Shown here piece after piece: positions 30,537-39,535 of a stretch of DNA of 44,869 bases; position 1 is the stretch's first letter; each line of letters begins with the position of its first letter. The DNA comes from Orenia metallireducens. Lineage in GTDB: Bacteria; Bacillota; Halanaerobiia; Halobacteroidales; Halobacteroidaceae. Below the pieces are notes generated by a model, which worked only from the letters and a program-made list of their open reading frames with translations, did not search any database and was not told the DNA's origin. The DNA is taken from positions 1 to 44,869 of the forward strand of contig NZ_LWDV01000003.1 in NCBI RefSeq assembly GCF_001693735.1, given 5' to 3'. Made by a program: the position numbers and the translations under genes.

Positions 30537-30560
30537 AATTCAAAAAACTTTAAAAAAGAC

Positions 30561-30589
30561 TTGAATACGTATAATACGTATGATATAAT
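30561..30589 (+). promoter_or_regulatory. hicAB promoter with overlapping operator
   Basis: TTGAAT (30561-30566), 17-nt spacer, TATAAT (30584-30589). The spacer holds two copies of ATACGTAT (from 30565 and 30574), a palindromic word and a likely HicB site. Confidence 0.85.
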
Positions 30590-30612
30590 ATAATTAAGAA
30601 AGGGGGGATGTG

Positions 30613-30798
30613 ATGAACTCAAAAGAAATGCTGAAACTAGCATTAAAAAATGGTTGGGAAATCAAGAGTCAAAAAGGCTCACATATTAAATTAATACATA
30701 AAGACTTTCCTAAACCAGCAATTATACCGTATCACGGTAAAAAAGAAATACCAAAAGGAACGCTGAATTCAATACTTAAACAGTTGGGGCTTAAATAG
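30613..30798 (+). CDS. hicA: HicA-type mRNA interferase toxin
   Basis: 61 aa from ATG 30613 (GGGGGG 5 nt upstream; the GTG at 30610 is too close). dsRBD-like HicA fold: MLKLALKNGWEIKSQKGSH with catalytic His24, HIKLIHKDFPKPAIIPYHGKKEIPKGTLNSILKQLGL. It cleaves mRNAs when HicB is lost. As part of a plasmid-like element it probably acts in maintenance or abortive infection. Confidence 0.9.
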   Translation: MNSKEMLKLALKNGWEIKSQKGSHIKLIHKDFPKPAIIPYHGKKEIPKGTLNSILKQLGLK

Positions 30799-30850
30799 CC
30801 CCGACCATTTAAGATAAATATATAATAAGTAAGCAAAAGGGGGTTTTGAA

Positions 30851-31258
30851 TTGGATAAGAATATATATATATTCCCTGCTATAGTCACAAAGTTTGATGA
30901 AGATGATTATAATGTTAAATTTCCTGATTTTGAAGAGATTATAACCTTTGGAGAAGATTTAGAAGAAGCTTATCTTATGGCAGAAGATGCATTAAAATTA
31001 TGCTTGTTTGATTTATATGAAGATGGAGAAAAAATACCTGAAGCTAAAAAAATAGAAAATATAAAATTAGAAAGCAACCAAACACTAATAATTGTCAAAG
31101 CTAATTTAAAAGAAATTATAAAAGAATATGATAATAAAGCAGTAAAGAAGACTTTAACAATTCCGTCATGGTTGAATAAAGAAGCTGAAAAGGCACACGT
31201 CAACTTTTCTCAGCTATTACAAAAATCATTAAAGAACCATTTGGATTTAAATGATTAA
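30851..31258 (+). CDS. hicB: HicB-type antitoxin
   Basis: 135 aa, TTG start after AAGGGGG. Residues 1-75 are the HicB RNase H-like partner domain (FPAIVTKFDEDDYNVKFPDF, TFGEDLEEAYLMAEDALKLCL); residues ~95-135 are a ribbon-helix-helix DNA-binding tail (LTIPSWLNKEAEKAHVNFSQLLQKSL). It neutralises HicA and represses the operon at the ATACGTAT repeats. Order toxin-antitoxin is usual for hicAB. Confidence 0.9.
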   Translation: MDKNIYIFPAIVTKFDEDDYNVKFPDFEEIITFGEDLEEAYLMAEDALKLCLFDLYEDGEKIPEAKKIENIKLESNQTLIIVKANLKEIIKEYDNKAVKKTLTIPSWLNKEAEKAHVNFSQLLQKSLKNHLDLND

Positions 31259-31270
31259 TTTAAATAGCGT

Positions 31271-31302
31271 AAAGGCACTCGTTAATTCGGGTGTCTTTTT
31301 TA
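31271..31302 (+). terminator. Terminator after hicB
   Basis: GGCACTCG-TTAATT-CGGGTGTC stem followed by TTTTTTATTT. Confidence 0.85.
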
Positions 31303-31318
31303 TTTGGGGTGATAAATT

Positions 31319-31438
31319 ATGATCAATATATTATTTTTGCTCGGGCCTGCTATTGTGGTGTGTGTAGGACTGAGAGAGTGTATTAGAGATGCGATAAGAT
31401 TCAAAAACAAACACAGCTATGATACTTTAACAGACTAA
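31319..31438 (+). CDS. 39-residue small membrane protein
   Basis: ATG 31319 after GGGGTGA. One N-terminal hydrophobic helix (ILFLLGPAIVVCVGL), then a basic tail. Lies between hicAB and the packaging genes. Function unknown. Confidence 0.4.
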   Translation: MINILFLLGPAIVVCVGLRECIRDAIRFKNKHSYDTLTD

Positions 31439-31450
31439 AGTAAAATTACA

Positions 31451-31484
31451 ATTATTTCGCAATCCATGTATTTTGCGAAATAAT
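31451..31484. repeat. Perfect 12-bp inverted repeat, candidate recombination or protein-binding site
   Basis: ATTATTTCGCAA and TTGCGAAATAAT separated by 10 nt (TCCATGTATT). No T-tract follows, so it is not a terminator. The size (two ~11-12 bp arms around a short centre) resembles Xer-type sites. It lies in the 185-nt gap between the small ORF and terS; the rest of the gap is AT-rich. Confidence 0.7.
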
Positions 31485-31572
31485 AACAGGATTATACTGT
31501 AAATTTAGACTTTATGCATATATAAACTTGAATTACCGAATATTTATACAAAATAACATTATAATTATTCAT

Positions 31573-31596
31573 AAAAGCACCTATTTGGTGTTTTTC
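31573..31596 (+). terminator. Short terminator before terS
   Basis: GCACC-TATTT-GGTGT stem followed by TTTTC, 27 nt before the terminase gene. The stem is short, so efficiency may be partial. Confidence 0.55.
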
Positions 31597-31623
31597 TCTA
31601 TTTAAGGGAGGTGAGTCGTATAT

Positions 31624-32319
31624 GTGAATTATTCTCAAAAAGATTATGAGGAAATGAAGTTAAAGATTAAGATTAGTCGTAATTGGGATGATGACTACAT
31701 TCATGAAGTAGTTGAAACAGCACTTGAGAAAGGTCGACCAATTTGTGGTGTCAAGACTAGAGCAGGAACACCATGCAAGAAAAGCCCAGCAGTGAATGGC
31801 AGGTGTAGAATAAGTAAACATAATGGCTCGCCTTCTAAAATGAAAGGGAATCAAAATGCAAAAGGAAATTCTGGAGGCTCTGCTCCAGAAAAGAATAAGA
31901 ATGCTGTTACTACTGGAGAGTATGAAACTATCTGGTTGGATTGTTTAAGCGAGAAAGAGCAAAAGAAATATAATAGTATAGATACCGATCTCTCAGTCCA
32001 AATAGACGAAGAGATTAAATTAACTACTTTCAGAGAGTACAAAATGATGAAAAGAATAGCTGATTTAGCGGAAGTAGATTATACGACAGTCCAAAAGGTA
32101 GTCAAGAGCAAACCTTCAAAGGACAAACAAATACCTTCTGTAGTTGTCAGTGAACAAGAGGAAAAAGTATTAGCTACATTAAGTCAAATACAAGGCATAG
32201 AAGATGCCTTGACTAGAGTTCAGGGTAGGAAAGCTAGATTATTAAGCCTTAAACATAAGATCCAGAACAATGAAATGCCGACAGATACTATAGAAATAGA
32301 AGTAACATTGGAAGATTAG
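31624..32319 (+). CDS. Terminase small subunit
   Basis: 231 aa, GTG start with AGGGAGG 12 nt upstream. It has a Cys/His cluster (ICGVKTRAGTPC...GRCRISKH, ~residues 39-67) typical of the zinc-knuckle/HGG-type region of some phage proteins, and GNQNAKGNSGGSAP...NAVTTGEYETIW, a hallmark of PBSX/SPP1-like TerS. C-terminal helices would oligomerise. It recognises the phage DNA end and is immediately followed by the large subunit. Confidence 0.75.
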   Translation: MNYSQKDYEEMKLKIKISRNWDDDYIHEVVETALEKGRPICGVKTRAGTPCKKSPAVNGRCRISKHNGSPSKMKGNQNAKGNSGGSAPEKNKNAVTTGEYETIWLDCLSEKEQKKYNSIDTDLSVQIDEEIKLTTFREYKMMKRIADLAEVDYTTVQKVVKSKPSKDKQIPSVVVSEQEEKVLATLSQIQGIEDALTRVQGRKARLLSLKHKIQNNEMPTDTIEIEVTLED

Positions 32320-32327
32320 GTGATAAT

Positions 32328-33605
32328 ATGCCTAAAATCAATCTAAAGATAAAGAAAGAAGTTTTTAATCCAGTTTATATTCCTCATTTAGATAATTATA
32401 GAGCTACTCAATTATTTTACGGAGGTAGTTCTTCTGGTAAGAGTTATTTCTTAGCCCAGAGAGCAGTCAAGGATATGGCTGAGGGCGGCCATAACTACCT
32501 CGTATTAAGAAAAGTACAAAGAGACTGTAAGAAATCAGTTTGGAATGAAATAATTAAAGCTATAATTAGGTTTGGGTTATATGAATATGTAAATATAAAT
32601 AAATCAGACTTTGTTATAACATTTCCTAATGGTTATCAAATACTTTTTGGTGGTTTGGATGATAGAGAAAGAGTTAAATCAATCACTCCTCAAAAGGGAG
32701 TTATAACCGATATATGGTGTGAAGAAGCTACAGAGTTCGAAGAGGCAGATATTAAACAGTTAAATAAACGTTTAAGAGGTCAGGCCAGTGTAAAGAAGCG
32801 CCTGATTTTGTCGTTTAACCCGATAATTAAATCTCACTGGATATATAGAAAGTATTTTCATAGTTGGGAAGATAATAAGCAAGAATACCTAGATGATAGA
32901 TTGAGTATTCTCAAAACCACTTATAAAGATAATGACTTTTTAACTGAAGATGATATTGAAAGATTGTTAGATGAAGATGATCCTTATTATCTTGATGTAT
33001 ACATCAATGGTAATTGGGGAGTTCTTGGTAATATCATCTTTAAAAATTGGGAAGTTAGAGACCTTTCTGATATGGTCGACAAGTTGGATAGAAGTTGTCA
33101 TGGATTAGACTTTGGTTTCTCCAACGACCCCGCAGCAGTACTTAAACAATATTTTGATAAGTCTAGTAGAACTCTTTATGTGTTTGACGAGATATATCAA
33201 TCTGGCTTATTAGATCGTGAACTTGCTAAGAAAACTATAGATATGGTAGGCGAAGAAGAAGTTATTTGTGAAAGTGCAGAGCCTAAATCGATAGAGCACT
33301 TAAGAGACAATGGTGTAAATGCTAGAGGAGCAACCAAAGGACCCGGTTCAATTAAAACTAGATATAGATGGATGCAAGGTATTAAAATTGTCCTTGATGT
33401 CAAATGTGTTAACTATAAAAGAGAATTACAAGTTCATAAATGGAAGGAGGACAGGCATGGGAATCCATTGCCTCAACCAGAGGACAGAAATAATCATGCT
33501 TTAGATGCTTCTATGTATGGATTAAGTGATTATTGGAATGTTGAAGAGCCAATAGAACAAGATCCATCAGCTGTAGCATTATTACAGGGAGCCAAGGTAT
33601 ACTAA
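32328..33605 (+). CDS. terL: Terminase large subunit (PBSX type)
   Basis: 425 aa, ATG after AGGTGAT. ATPase: Walker A GGSSSGKS (32-39) and Walker B IWCEEATE (129-136). Nuclease: GLDFGFSNDP (Asp261), CESAEP (Glu315 region) and NHALDASMYG (Asp393), the RNase H-like acidic triad. It cuts concatemers and pumps DNA into the prohead. Length and motif spacing match PBSX-family large terminases. Headful or cos cutting cannot be decided from the gene alone. Confidence 0.95.
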   Translation: MPKINLKIKKEVFNPVYIPHLDNYRATQLFYGGSSSGKSYFLAQRAVKDMAEGGHNYLVLRKVQRDCKKSVWNEIIKAIIRFGLYEYVNINKSDFVITFPNGYQILFGGLDDRERVKSITPQKGVITDIWCEEATEFEEADIKQLNKRLRGQASVKKRLILSFNPIIKSHWIYRKYFHSWEDNKQEYLDDRLSILKTTYKDNDFLTEDDIERLLDEDDPYYLDVYINGNWGVLGNIIFKNWEVRDLSDMVDKLDRSCHGLDFGFSNDPAAVLKQYFDKSSRTLYVFDEIYQSGLLDRELAKKTIDMVGEEEVICESAEPKSIEHLRDNGVNARGATKGPGSIKTRYRWMQGIKIVLDVKCVNYKRELQVHKWKEDRHGNPLPQPEDRNNHALDASMYGLSDYWNVEEPIEQDPSAVALLQGAKVY

Positions 33606-33619
33606 GGAGGTGATAATAG

Positions 33620-35143
33620 TTGTTTAAATGGACTAAAAAAGTAGTAGGTGAGATATCTAAGTTAAGAAATTACTTTCCTGGTATATTAACTGGATTGATT
33701 AGTAGACCATATAAGGTTGATAGTTCAGAAGTTGACTATCAGTTAGCTAGAGAGTTGTACAATAATACTAATGATAAATATAAACTAGGTGCTGCTTTTT
33801 GTAAGCCGATAATCAATACTCCGGTAGGATTTATGGGTGTTCCTTGGTTTAGGGCAGAAGATGAATCAGCTCAAACAGAATTGAAAGACTTCTTTAATAA
33901 TAATGCTTCTAAGATGCAGAGGGTTCATCGTAATGCTCTTCGTGATGGAAAGTGTTATGTTTGGATAACTCGAGAAGAAGTTAATGATATATTGTATCCA
34001 GAAAAGAAAGTTGAAATTAAATTTAATATCATCCCTCCAGAACAAGTGACTAATGTTAAAAGGCACCCTTTGACTGGTAAAGTTACAGAGTACACTTTAG
34101 AGAGCGTTCACGAGTGGAAAAGTGCAAGAAATGCTAAGAAGAGGTGTACTGTTACTCAGATAATTAGTGCTGATAAGATTATAACTGAAATAGATGGTGA
34201 TAAACCAGAAGAGATAGAGGCAGGAGAGGAAACGAATAAGTGGGGCTTTATACCTATAGTTACTTTCTATAATGAGAAAGATGAGTATATGCTAAATGGT
34301 AAGAGTGATTTAGAGGCTATTGAGCCATTTATTAAGGCTTACCATGATGTCATGGAGCATGCTATTAAAGGTTCTAAAATGCACTCTACTCCTAGACTTA
34401 AACTTAAGGTTGCGGATGTAGCTGCTTTCCTAAAGAATAATTTTGGAATAGATGACCCAGCTAAGTTTGCTAGAGAAGGTGGAGCTGTAGATTTAGATGG
34501 TCATGAGCTATTATTCCTTCAAGCTGGAAATGATAAAAGGGAAGCAGAAGATGCAGAATTCATCGAGGTTCAAAGTGCTATTGGTTCAGCAGAAGTCTTA
34601 CTAAAATTCTTATTCTACTGTATTATATCAGTAAGTGAGACTCCTGAATTTGCTTTTGGTACTCATATTAAGAGCTCTAATGCTAGTGTTAAAGAGCAGA
34701 TGCCTATTCTTATTCGTAGAGTAAGTAGGAAAAGAGAGCAGTTTGAAGACAGTTGGCAGCTAGTAGCTAGAATAGTATTAGCTATGTTAAGTATTAGCTC
34801 AGGTAAGAAATACAGTACTCATCAAACTACTATACTCTGGGATGAGATAGATCCAAGAGATACTAAGGATATAGCTACAGAAATTAAGACCATAGTTGAA
34901 GCTTTAGTGATGGCTTATAATAATGATTTATTGAGCCATGAAGCAGCTGTTAGTTTCTTATCTAATTATATAGACACTATGTCAGATTATATTACTGATG
35001 ACCCAGAGATACCAGGAGAAAGAGATAAGATAATCAATAGTAGATTACTTAGTGATAGATTAGGAGATGCAGATCTAGCAGATGAAGAACAAAAATTAAT
35101 TGATGAAGTATTAAGTCAGGTAGAAGGTAATAATGATGAGTAG
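33620..35143 (+). CDS. Portal protein (SPP1 gp6-like)
   Basis: 507 aa, TTG start after AAGGAGGTGA. Matches the SPP1-type portal family: N-terminal helices, central GFIPIVTFYNEKDEYMLNGKSDLEAIEPFIKAYHDVM, and the stretch SVSETPEFAFGTHIKSSNASVKEQ. The portal is the 12-mer ring through which DNA enters and leaves. It follows terL and overlaps the next start. Confidence 0.88.
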   Translation: MFKWTKKVVGEISKLRNYFPGILTGLISRPYKVDSSEVDYQLARELYNNTNDKYKLGAAFCKPIINTPVGFMGVPWFRAEDESAQTELKDFFNNNASKMQRVHRNALRDGKCYVWITREEVNDILYPEKKVEIKFNIIPPEQVTNVKRHPLTGKVTEYTLESVHEWKSARNAKKRCTVTQIISADKIITEIDGDKPEEIEAGEETNKWGFIPIVTFYNEKDEYMLNGKSDLEAIEPFIKAYHDVMEHAIKGSKMHSTPRLKLKVADVAAFLKNNFGIDDPAKFAREGGAVDLDGHELLFLQAGNDKREAEDAEFIEVQSAIGSAEVLLKFLFYCIISVSETPEFAFGTHIKSSNASVKEQMPILIRRVSRKREQFEDSWQLVARIVLAMLSISSGKKYSTHQTTILWDEIDPRDTKDIATEIKTIVEALVMAYNNDLLSHEAAVSFLSNYIDTMSDYITDDPEIPGERDKIINSRLLSDRLGDADLADEEQKLIDEVLSQVEGNNDE

Positions 35144-36149
35144 GCATGGTCGACAAATTAAACAAAATATTGAGTTGATTAAGTCTTTAGGAGATAAGAG
35201 GTTTATTAGAGATGTATTAAAATCTAGGAGTAGTTTTCTTAAATTGAGGGCATTGCACGAGAAGGCCTTAAGAGAAATATATGAAAAAAGTATTGATAGT
35301 GTAGCAGAAAGATTAGCCGAAGAAGAATCAGCAACTAAAAAAGCTATATTAAAAGTAGTTCAAGAGCAACTGCAAGAAGAAATATTTAAAATCAATAAAG
35401 CGACTGAATCACTAATGGAAAAAGGAATACAGCAATCTTTTGATTTTGGAGGAAGTGCAGCAGAGAATTATTTTCTAGATGCAATTAGAGAAACTAGGGC
35501 TTTAAGCTTATCAGGTGCTAGAAGTTCGATGATAGCAATTAACAGAGAAGCTGTATTAAGTTTTTGGAATAGAGTTACTGAAAATGGGATGACTATTAGT
35601 GAAACTATTTGGAGTAAAGGTCCTAAGATAGAGGATACTGTTATAGATTTCATTGAAGTTGGACTTGCTACTGGTCGAGACAGTATAGAAGTTGCTAGAG
35701 ATTTAGAAAAGTATGTAAGGAAAGGTAGCAAAACATTAGCTGAGTACTATCCTAATATGATGGTTAGAATGAAAAAAAGGATTCCTAAGGATATATGTTA
35801 TGAAGCTTTAAGATTAATTAGAACAGAATATACTACTGCTTTTACTGAAGCTACTATCAAGAGAGGGCAAAGAACTCCTGGATATAAGGGGGTACAATGG
35901 ATATTATCAGATAGTCATCCTATTACTGATATTTGTGATGTACTGGCTGAAACTGATGCTCATGGTCTAGGAGTTGGAGTATATCCACGGGGAAAAGAAC
36001 CTGTTATGCCTCATCCTAATTGTCTATGCTATTTGGTGGCTGTACTTATTGAGAGAGAAGAGTTTATTAATGATTTGAAAAGGTGGTCTGAGGGCGAATC
36101 AGTCGATTACCTTGATGAGTGGAAGGAAAACTATTATGAAGCATTTTAG
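35133..36149 (+). CDS. Minor head protein (SPP1 gp7-like head morphogenesis)
   Basis: 338 aa. ATG 35133 overlaps the portal gene by 11 nt. The C-terminal ~90 residues carry the head-morphogenesis signature (LIRTEYTTAFTEATIKRG, ISDxC-like TDICDVLAETDAHGLGVGVYP, PHPNCLCYLV). The SPP1 gp7 family binds the portal and affects DNA ejection. Order portal - gp7-like - scaffold is conserved. Confidence 0.8.
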   Translation: MMSRHGRQIKQNIELIKSLGDKRFIRDVLKSRSSFLKLRALHEKALREIYEKSIDSVAERLAEEESATKKAILKVVQEQLQEEIFKINKATESLMEKGIQQSFDFGGSAAENYFLDAIRETRALSLSGARSSMIAINREAVLSFWNRVTENGMTISETIWSKGPKIEDTVIDFIEVGLATGRDSIEVARDLEKYVRKGSKTLAEYYPNMMVRMKKRIPKDICYEALRLIRTEYTTAFTEATIKRGQRTPGYKGVQWILSDSHPITDICDVLAETDAHGLGVGVYPRGKEPVMPHPNCLCYLVAVLIEREEFINDLKRWSEGESVDYLDEWKENYYEAF

Positions 36150-36161
36150 GAGGGTATTGAT

Positions 36162-36311
36162 ATGGATAAAGAGACAAATATATGGACTACACCATATAAG
36201 AAATTACCTTGGAAATACAGATGGTTTATGCAACCATTAATTATCTCTTTGGAATTAGGAATCTGGTTATTAAAGAGAATTCAAGCTATATTTGACCAAG
36301 AGACTAAATAA
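36162..36311 (+). CDS. 49-residue ORF between minor head and protease genes
   Basis: ATG after TAGGAGGG. Aromatic and basic N-terminus (WTTPYKKLPWKYRW) and a hydrophobic segment (PLIISLELGIWLL), likely membrane associated. Uncommon at this position; function unknown. Confidence 0.45.
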   Translation: MDKETNIWTTPYKKLPWKYRWFMQPLIISLELGIWLLKRIQAIFDQETK

Positions 36312-36348
36312 GATATTTTTATATTTAGTTTATTAAGGGGGTGAAATA

Positions 36349-37467
36349 GTGGGAGATAAGATAAGAAGAATTATAGGGGAGATGAAAAGTGAAATTGCCA
36401 GAGATAAGATCCCTTTTCCTTCTAATGAAGCCGAAGAAGTAGCTCAACAACTAGAAGGGGAAGACCCTTGTTATGTTTGTGTAGAGATACCTGAAGGGGA
36501 AGGGAATTATGGTTACTATACTGCAATGGCTATTGAAGATGTAGTTAATAAAGTTAATAAAGGGTTACCAAATGGATTTGCTGGACACCAAAGACCAGAG
36601 GATTTACCTTATGAGTTCCCTGAAATAACTACTCATTGGTTAGCTGCTGAAATATATAGAGCAGGTGGCAAGACTATTGCTAAAGTTTATGGATTGGTAG
36701 ATGAAGCTGAAGCCAAACTTAAAAGATGGATTAGGGCAAGACGAATAAAAGAAGTTTCAATTTATGGTGAGCCAATTTATAAAGGTGATGGAACTTCTGA
36801 TATTGTAGGATTTAACTTATATTCTATAGACTGGACCCCAAAAGGTCGCCCTGGAATGGATACCAGACTAGTTTGGGCTAGTGAAATTAACAATGGAGGA
36901 GGAAAAGAAATGGATTTAAATGAGATATTAGCTAATTTGAGAAGTAAAATTGCTAAAAAAGAAGTAGATTTAAAGACTGTTGTTAGTGAGATTGGTTTTA
37001 CTGATGAACAAGTGCTACAAATTATTGCATCTGAGCAGTTAGAAGAAGCTAAACAAAATAAAGAAACTGCTAAAAAAGCAGAGAAATTGGTTCAAGCTTT
37101 AGGTCTAGATAGTCAAGAGGATTTAGATAAAGCAATTAAAAAAGCTGAAAAGATGAAAGAGGTATATGACGCCGATCAAGAAGAGAATCAGGAACAAGTT
37201 ATTGATGAAGTTGTTGAGGAAAAGGTAGCTGGTGAGCAAGCTCAAGCCTTAGCTAAAAAGATGTTAAAAGTAGAAGCAGGAGCAGATAAGAAAATTATTG
37301 CTGCTGAAATAGATAAAATCTTAGAGGATGAAGTATTTAAAGCTGTTGTAGGCAATGCTCATATTGATAAGCCAGCTGGTAAAATTGTAGCAGGTGAGAT
37401 GGATAATGGTGTTTCTAATAAGAAAAGAACTTATTCTAGTGTAAAAAGAAAAAGAGTTGGAATTTAA
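36349..37467 (+). CDS. Prohead protease / scaffold fusion
   Basis: 372 aa, GTG start after AAGGGGGTG. Residues ~40-175 resemble a Herpes/HK97-type prohead protease: GFAGHQRPEDLP with His80, RIKEVSIYGEP with Ser137, and conserved SIDWTPKGRPGM. Residues ~185-340 are helical and charged, a scaffold-like coiled-coil region that would be degraded after assembly. It precedes the decoration and major capsid genes. A terminator follows directly. Protease identity is from motif order; no search was run. Confidence 0.65.
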   Translation: MGDKIRRIIGEMKSEIARDKIPFPSNEAEEVAQQLEGEDPCYVCVEIPEGEGNYGYYTAMAIEDVVNKVNKGLPNGFAGHQRPEDLPYEFPEITTHWLAAEIYRAGGKTIAKVYGLVDEAEAKLKRWIRARRIKEVSIYGEPIYKGDGTSDIVGFNLYSIDWTPKGRPGMDTRLVWASEINNGGGKEMDLNEILANLRSKIAKKEVDLKTVVSEIGFTDEQVLQIIASEQLEEAKQNKETAKKAEKLVQALGLDSQEDLDKAIKKAEKMKEVYDADQEENQEQVIDEVVEEKVAGEQAQALAKKMLKVEAGADKKIIAAEIDKILEDEVFKAVVGNAHIDKPAGKIVAGEMDNGVSNKKRTYSSVKRKRVGI

Positions 37468-37490
37468 GAACCTCAGGGGTTCTTTTTTTT
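37466..37490 (+). terminator. Terminator between protease/scaffold and capsid genes
   Basis: AGAACC-TCAG-GGGTTCT stem followed by eight T, starting at the stop codon of the protease gene. It probably sets the scaffold-to-capsid ratio, or the capsid genes have their own promoter. Confidence 0.85.
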
Positions 37491-37527
37491 ATTTTAAACT
37501 ATAAATTCAAGGGGGTATATATAAATA

Positions 37528-38055
37528 ATGGTACAAGAGATAAGACCTATTCCTACTAAAAAATATAATCAAAGTAGGGCGAAAATAAGTGATGGAAAGT
37601 CAATAAGGGTAACAGTTCCAGCAGAAACTACAATTAAGGCACACAACTTTTATTTGTTAGATGGATGGTTTGGGGCCGCTATGCAAAGTGTTACTACTGA
37701 AGCAGGAGAGACAGATTATGTTATTTTAAATATTGAGGAAGCTGAATATGAGACAAATCAAACTAATGAGTCTCAAGAGTATACTGTTGGTACTCCATTA
37801 TTTTGGAATAGCTCTACTAAGAAGATTACTGAGACTGCAACAGGTAATCGATATGTAGGTACAGTTACAGAACCTAAAGATGCTAATGGTGTGATTAGTT
37901 TTAAGCTATCTGCTCAAGCTAACCCAATTGTTAAGGCTAGTGCAATAGATGACATTGTTACAGATATGTCAGCAGATACTAATGATGATGAATTAAAAAC
38001 TAAACTTAATGAGCTATTAGCTGCTTTAAGAGCTGCTAATGTTATTAGTGAGTAA
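37528..38055 (+). CDS. Capsid decoration / head-fibre-like protein (DUF2190-type)
   Basis: 175 aa, ATG after AAGGGGG. Residues ~25-135 are a beta barrel with patterns of DUF2190 cement proteins (VGTPLFWNSSTKKIT, GNRYVGTVTEPKD). The C-terminal helix ELKTKLNELLAALRAANVI resembles the terminal helix of head-fibre proteins. It precedes the major capsid gene, the usual place of a decoration protein. Confidence 0.6.
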   Translation: MVQEIRPIPTKKYNQSRAKISDGKSIRVTVPAETTIKAHNFYLLDGWFGAAMQSVTTEAGETDYVILNIEEAEYETNQTNESQEYTVGTPLFWNSSTKKITETATGNRYVGTVTEPKDANGVISFKLSAQANPIVKASAIDDIVTDMSADTNDDELKTKLNELLAALRAANVISE

Positions 38056-38076
38056 ATTTGAGGAGGTAATATATAG

Positions 38077-39141
38077 ATGGCAAGAATACACAGTATAGAA
38101 ACTAGATTAGAAGAAAGAAGAAAAAGAGATATTAGTGAGCAAGTCCCGTTTAGATTAGATGGACAGACTTATTATGCTGAAAAAAATATTGTGGCAGGAG
38201 AGATGGAGACTTTAGCTTTGGGTGCTCCTATTGGTGAGATGATGACTAGTGAAACCGCTAGACAAGAGTTATTAGAGAAGATTGTTCTTGATGTGGAGTT
38301 AGGAAGAGAGCAAGTTCCTACTTTATATGGTCCTATTTATGATACTTTAGAAGACTCTAACTTCCCTAAAGAATTTGAGGCTAAATGGGCTCAACATGGA
38401 TCAGTAATCTTTTTTGAACATATGGAAGGAGAAGAGGTTAAGTTTGGATCTTTAAATGCAGAATCAGGACCTATTGCTAAGATTAAAGGTTATGCTGCTG
38501 GATTTGAATATACTAAGGAGATGGAATTATTTAATCAAACCTTTAACTTAGAGATCATAAATAAAGCTTTTGGAGAAGGGCATAATGCTATCTTAAATCA
38601 TTTACACTTGGCTCCTATTTTTCAATTTAATTATCAAGCAGCAAATAAAACTGCTCCTGTTTATGTAGATGAGAAAGGAAAAGTATTAGCTAGTTCTACT
38701 GGTGCTCATTTTTATCTATCAATGAGACAGACATTGAAACAGGGATTAACTGATTCCCGTAAAGCAGGTAGACCAGGAACTATATTATTAGCTAACTCAG
38801 CTAATAAAGAAGATATTGAAGATGGTATGAGTGCTATGAATATTCAAGCTACTCCATATAAAGCGGTTAGTGGAATCTCTGATATTATTTATTATGATGG
38901 ATGGGAAGTCAATGTTGGTAAAAGAACAATAGCTTATCCAGGAGTACCAGAAGGAAAAGCTTACTTAATTAGACCTAAACGTGGATTTAAAGAGTTAATC
39001 AAGCAAAGATTGGTGGTTGATTCTACTATGGGAGATAAAACTAGACTAGTTGAATCTCAAATAGTAGGAGATTTCTGGAGAGGAGTCTTTGCTGCAGTTG
39101 AGGAGAATGTACAGGAGATTACTTTGCCTGGTCAATCTTAA
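38077..39141 (+). CDS. Major capsid protein (HK97 fold)
   Basis: 354 aa, ATG after GAGGAGG. N-terminal ~50 residues are helical and charged; the body contains patterns of E-loop and P-domain proteins (SGPIAKIKGYAAGFEYTKEM, AYLIRPKRGFKELIKQRL) and a C-terminal GDFWRGVFAAVEENV typical of Firmicute siphophage capsid proteins. Position after protease/decoration and before connector genes supports it. Confidence 0.8.
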   Translation: MARIHSIETRLEERRKRDISEQVPFRLDGQTYYAEKNIVAGEMETLALGAPIGEMMTSETARQELLEKIVLDVELGREQVPTLYGPIYDTLEDSNFPKEFEAKWAQHGSVIFFEHMEGEEVKFGSLNAESGPIAKIKGYAAGFEYTKEMELFNQTFNLEIINKAFGEGHNAILNHLHLAPIFQFNYQAANKTAPVYVDEKGKVLASSTGAHFYLSMRQTLKQGLTDSRKAGRPGTILLANSANKEDIEDGMSAMNIQATPYKAVSGISDIIYYDGWEVNVGKRTIAYPGVPEGKAYLIRPKRGFKELIKQRLVVDSTMGDKTRLVESQIVGDFWRGVFAAVEENVQEITLPGQS

Positions 39142-39160
39142 TAATAAGGTTGTGATATAG

Positions 39161-39535
39161 ATGGAAGTAACAGATAAGGTAAGGAAGAAACTACGCCAGT
39201 TACTTGATGAGAAGATAACTGGCGATTCTGCTTCTGATACTAGATTTGAAGAGGAAGAAATTGATGATTTGATTATAGAAAGTTCCAATATTTATCAAGC
39301 AGCATATAAAGGGTGGATTCTTAAAGCTGGTATGTTGCAAAGAGAGATAGGATATTATCAGAGCATAGATACTGGTCAAGAAAGCTATACACTGCTTAAT
39401 CTTAAAACAGCTCTTAATTCTGCTAAAGATATGGTAGATATGTATAAAAAATTATCAAATGATTATAAGAAAGAAAATGAATCTAATCAATTAGGCAGCT
39501 TTGTTCTTAAAGTGAAGTCTCCGGAGGTGTTATAA
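39161..39535 (+). CDS. Head-tail connector (adaptor)
   Basis: 124 aa, ATG after AAGGTTG. All-helical small protein (VRKKLRQLLDEK, EEEIDDLIIESSNIYQAAYKGWILKAG) with the character of gp6/gp15-type adaptor rings that bind the portal. First of four short genes between capsid and tail tube; it shares one base with the next start. Confidence 0.6.
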   Translation: MEVTDKVRKKLRQLLDEKITGDSASDTRFEEEEIDDLIIESSNIYQAAYKGWILKAGMLQREIGYYQSIDTGQESYTLLNLKTALNSAKDMVDMYKKLSNDYKKENESNQLGSFVLKVKSPEVL

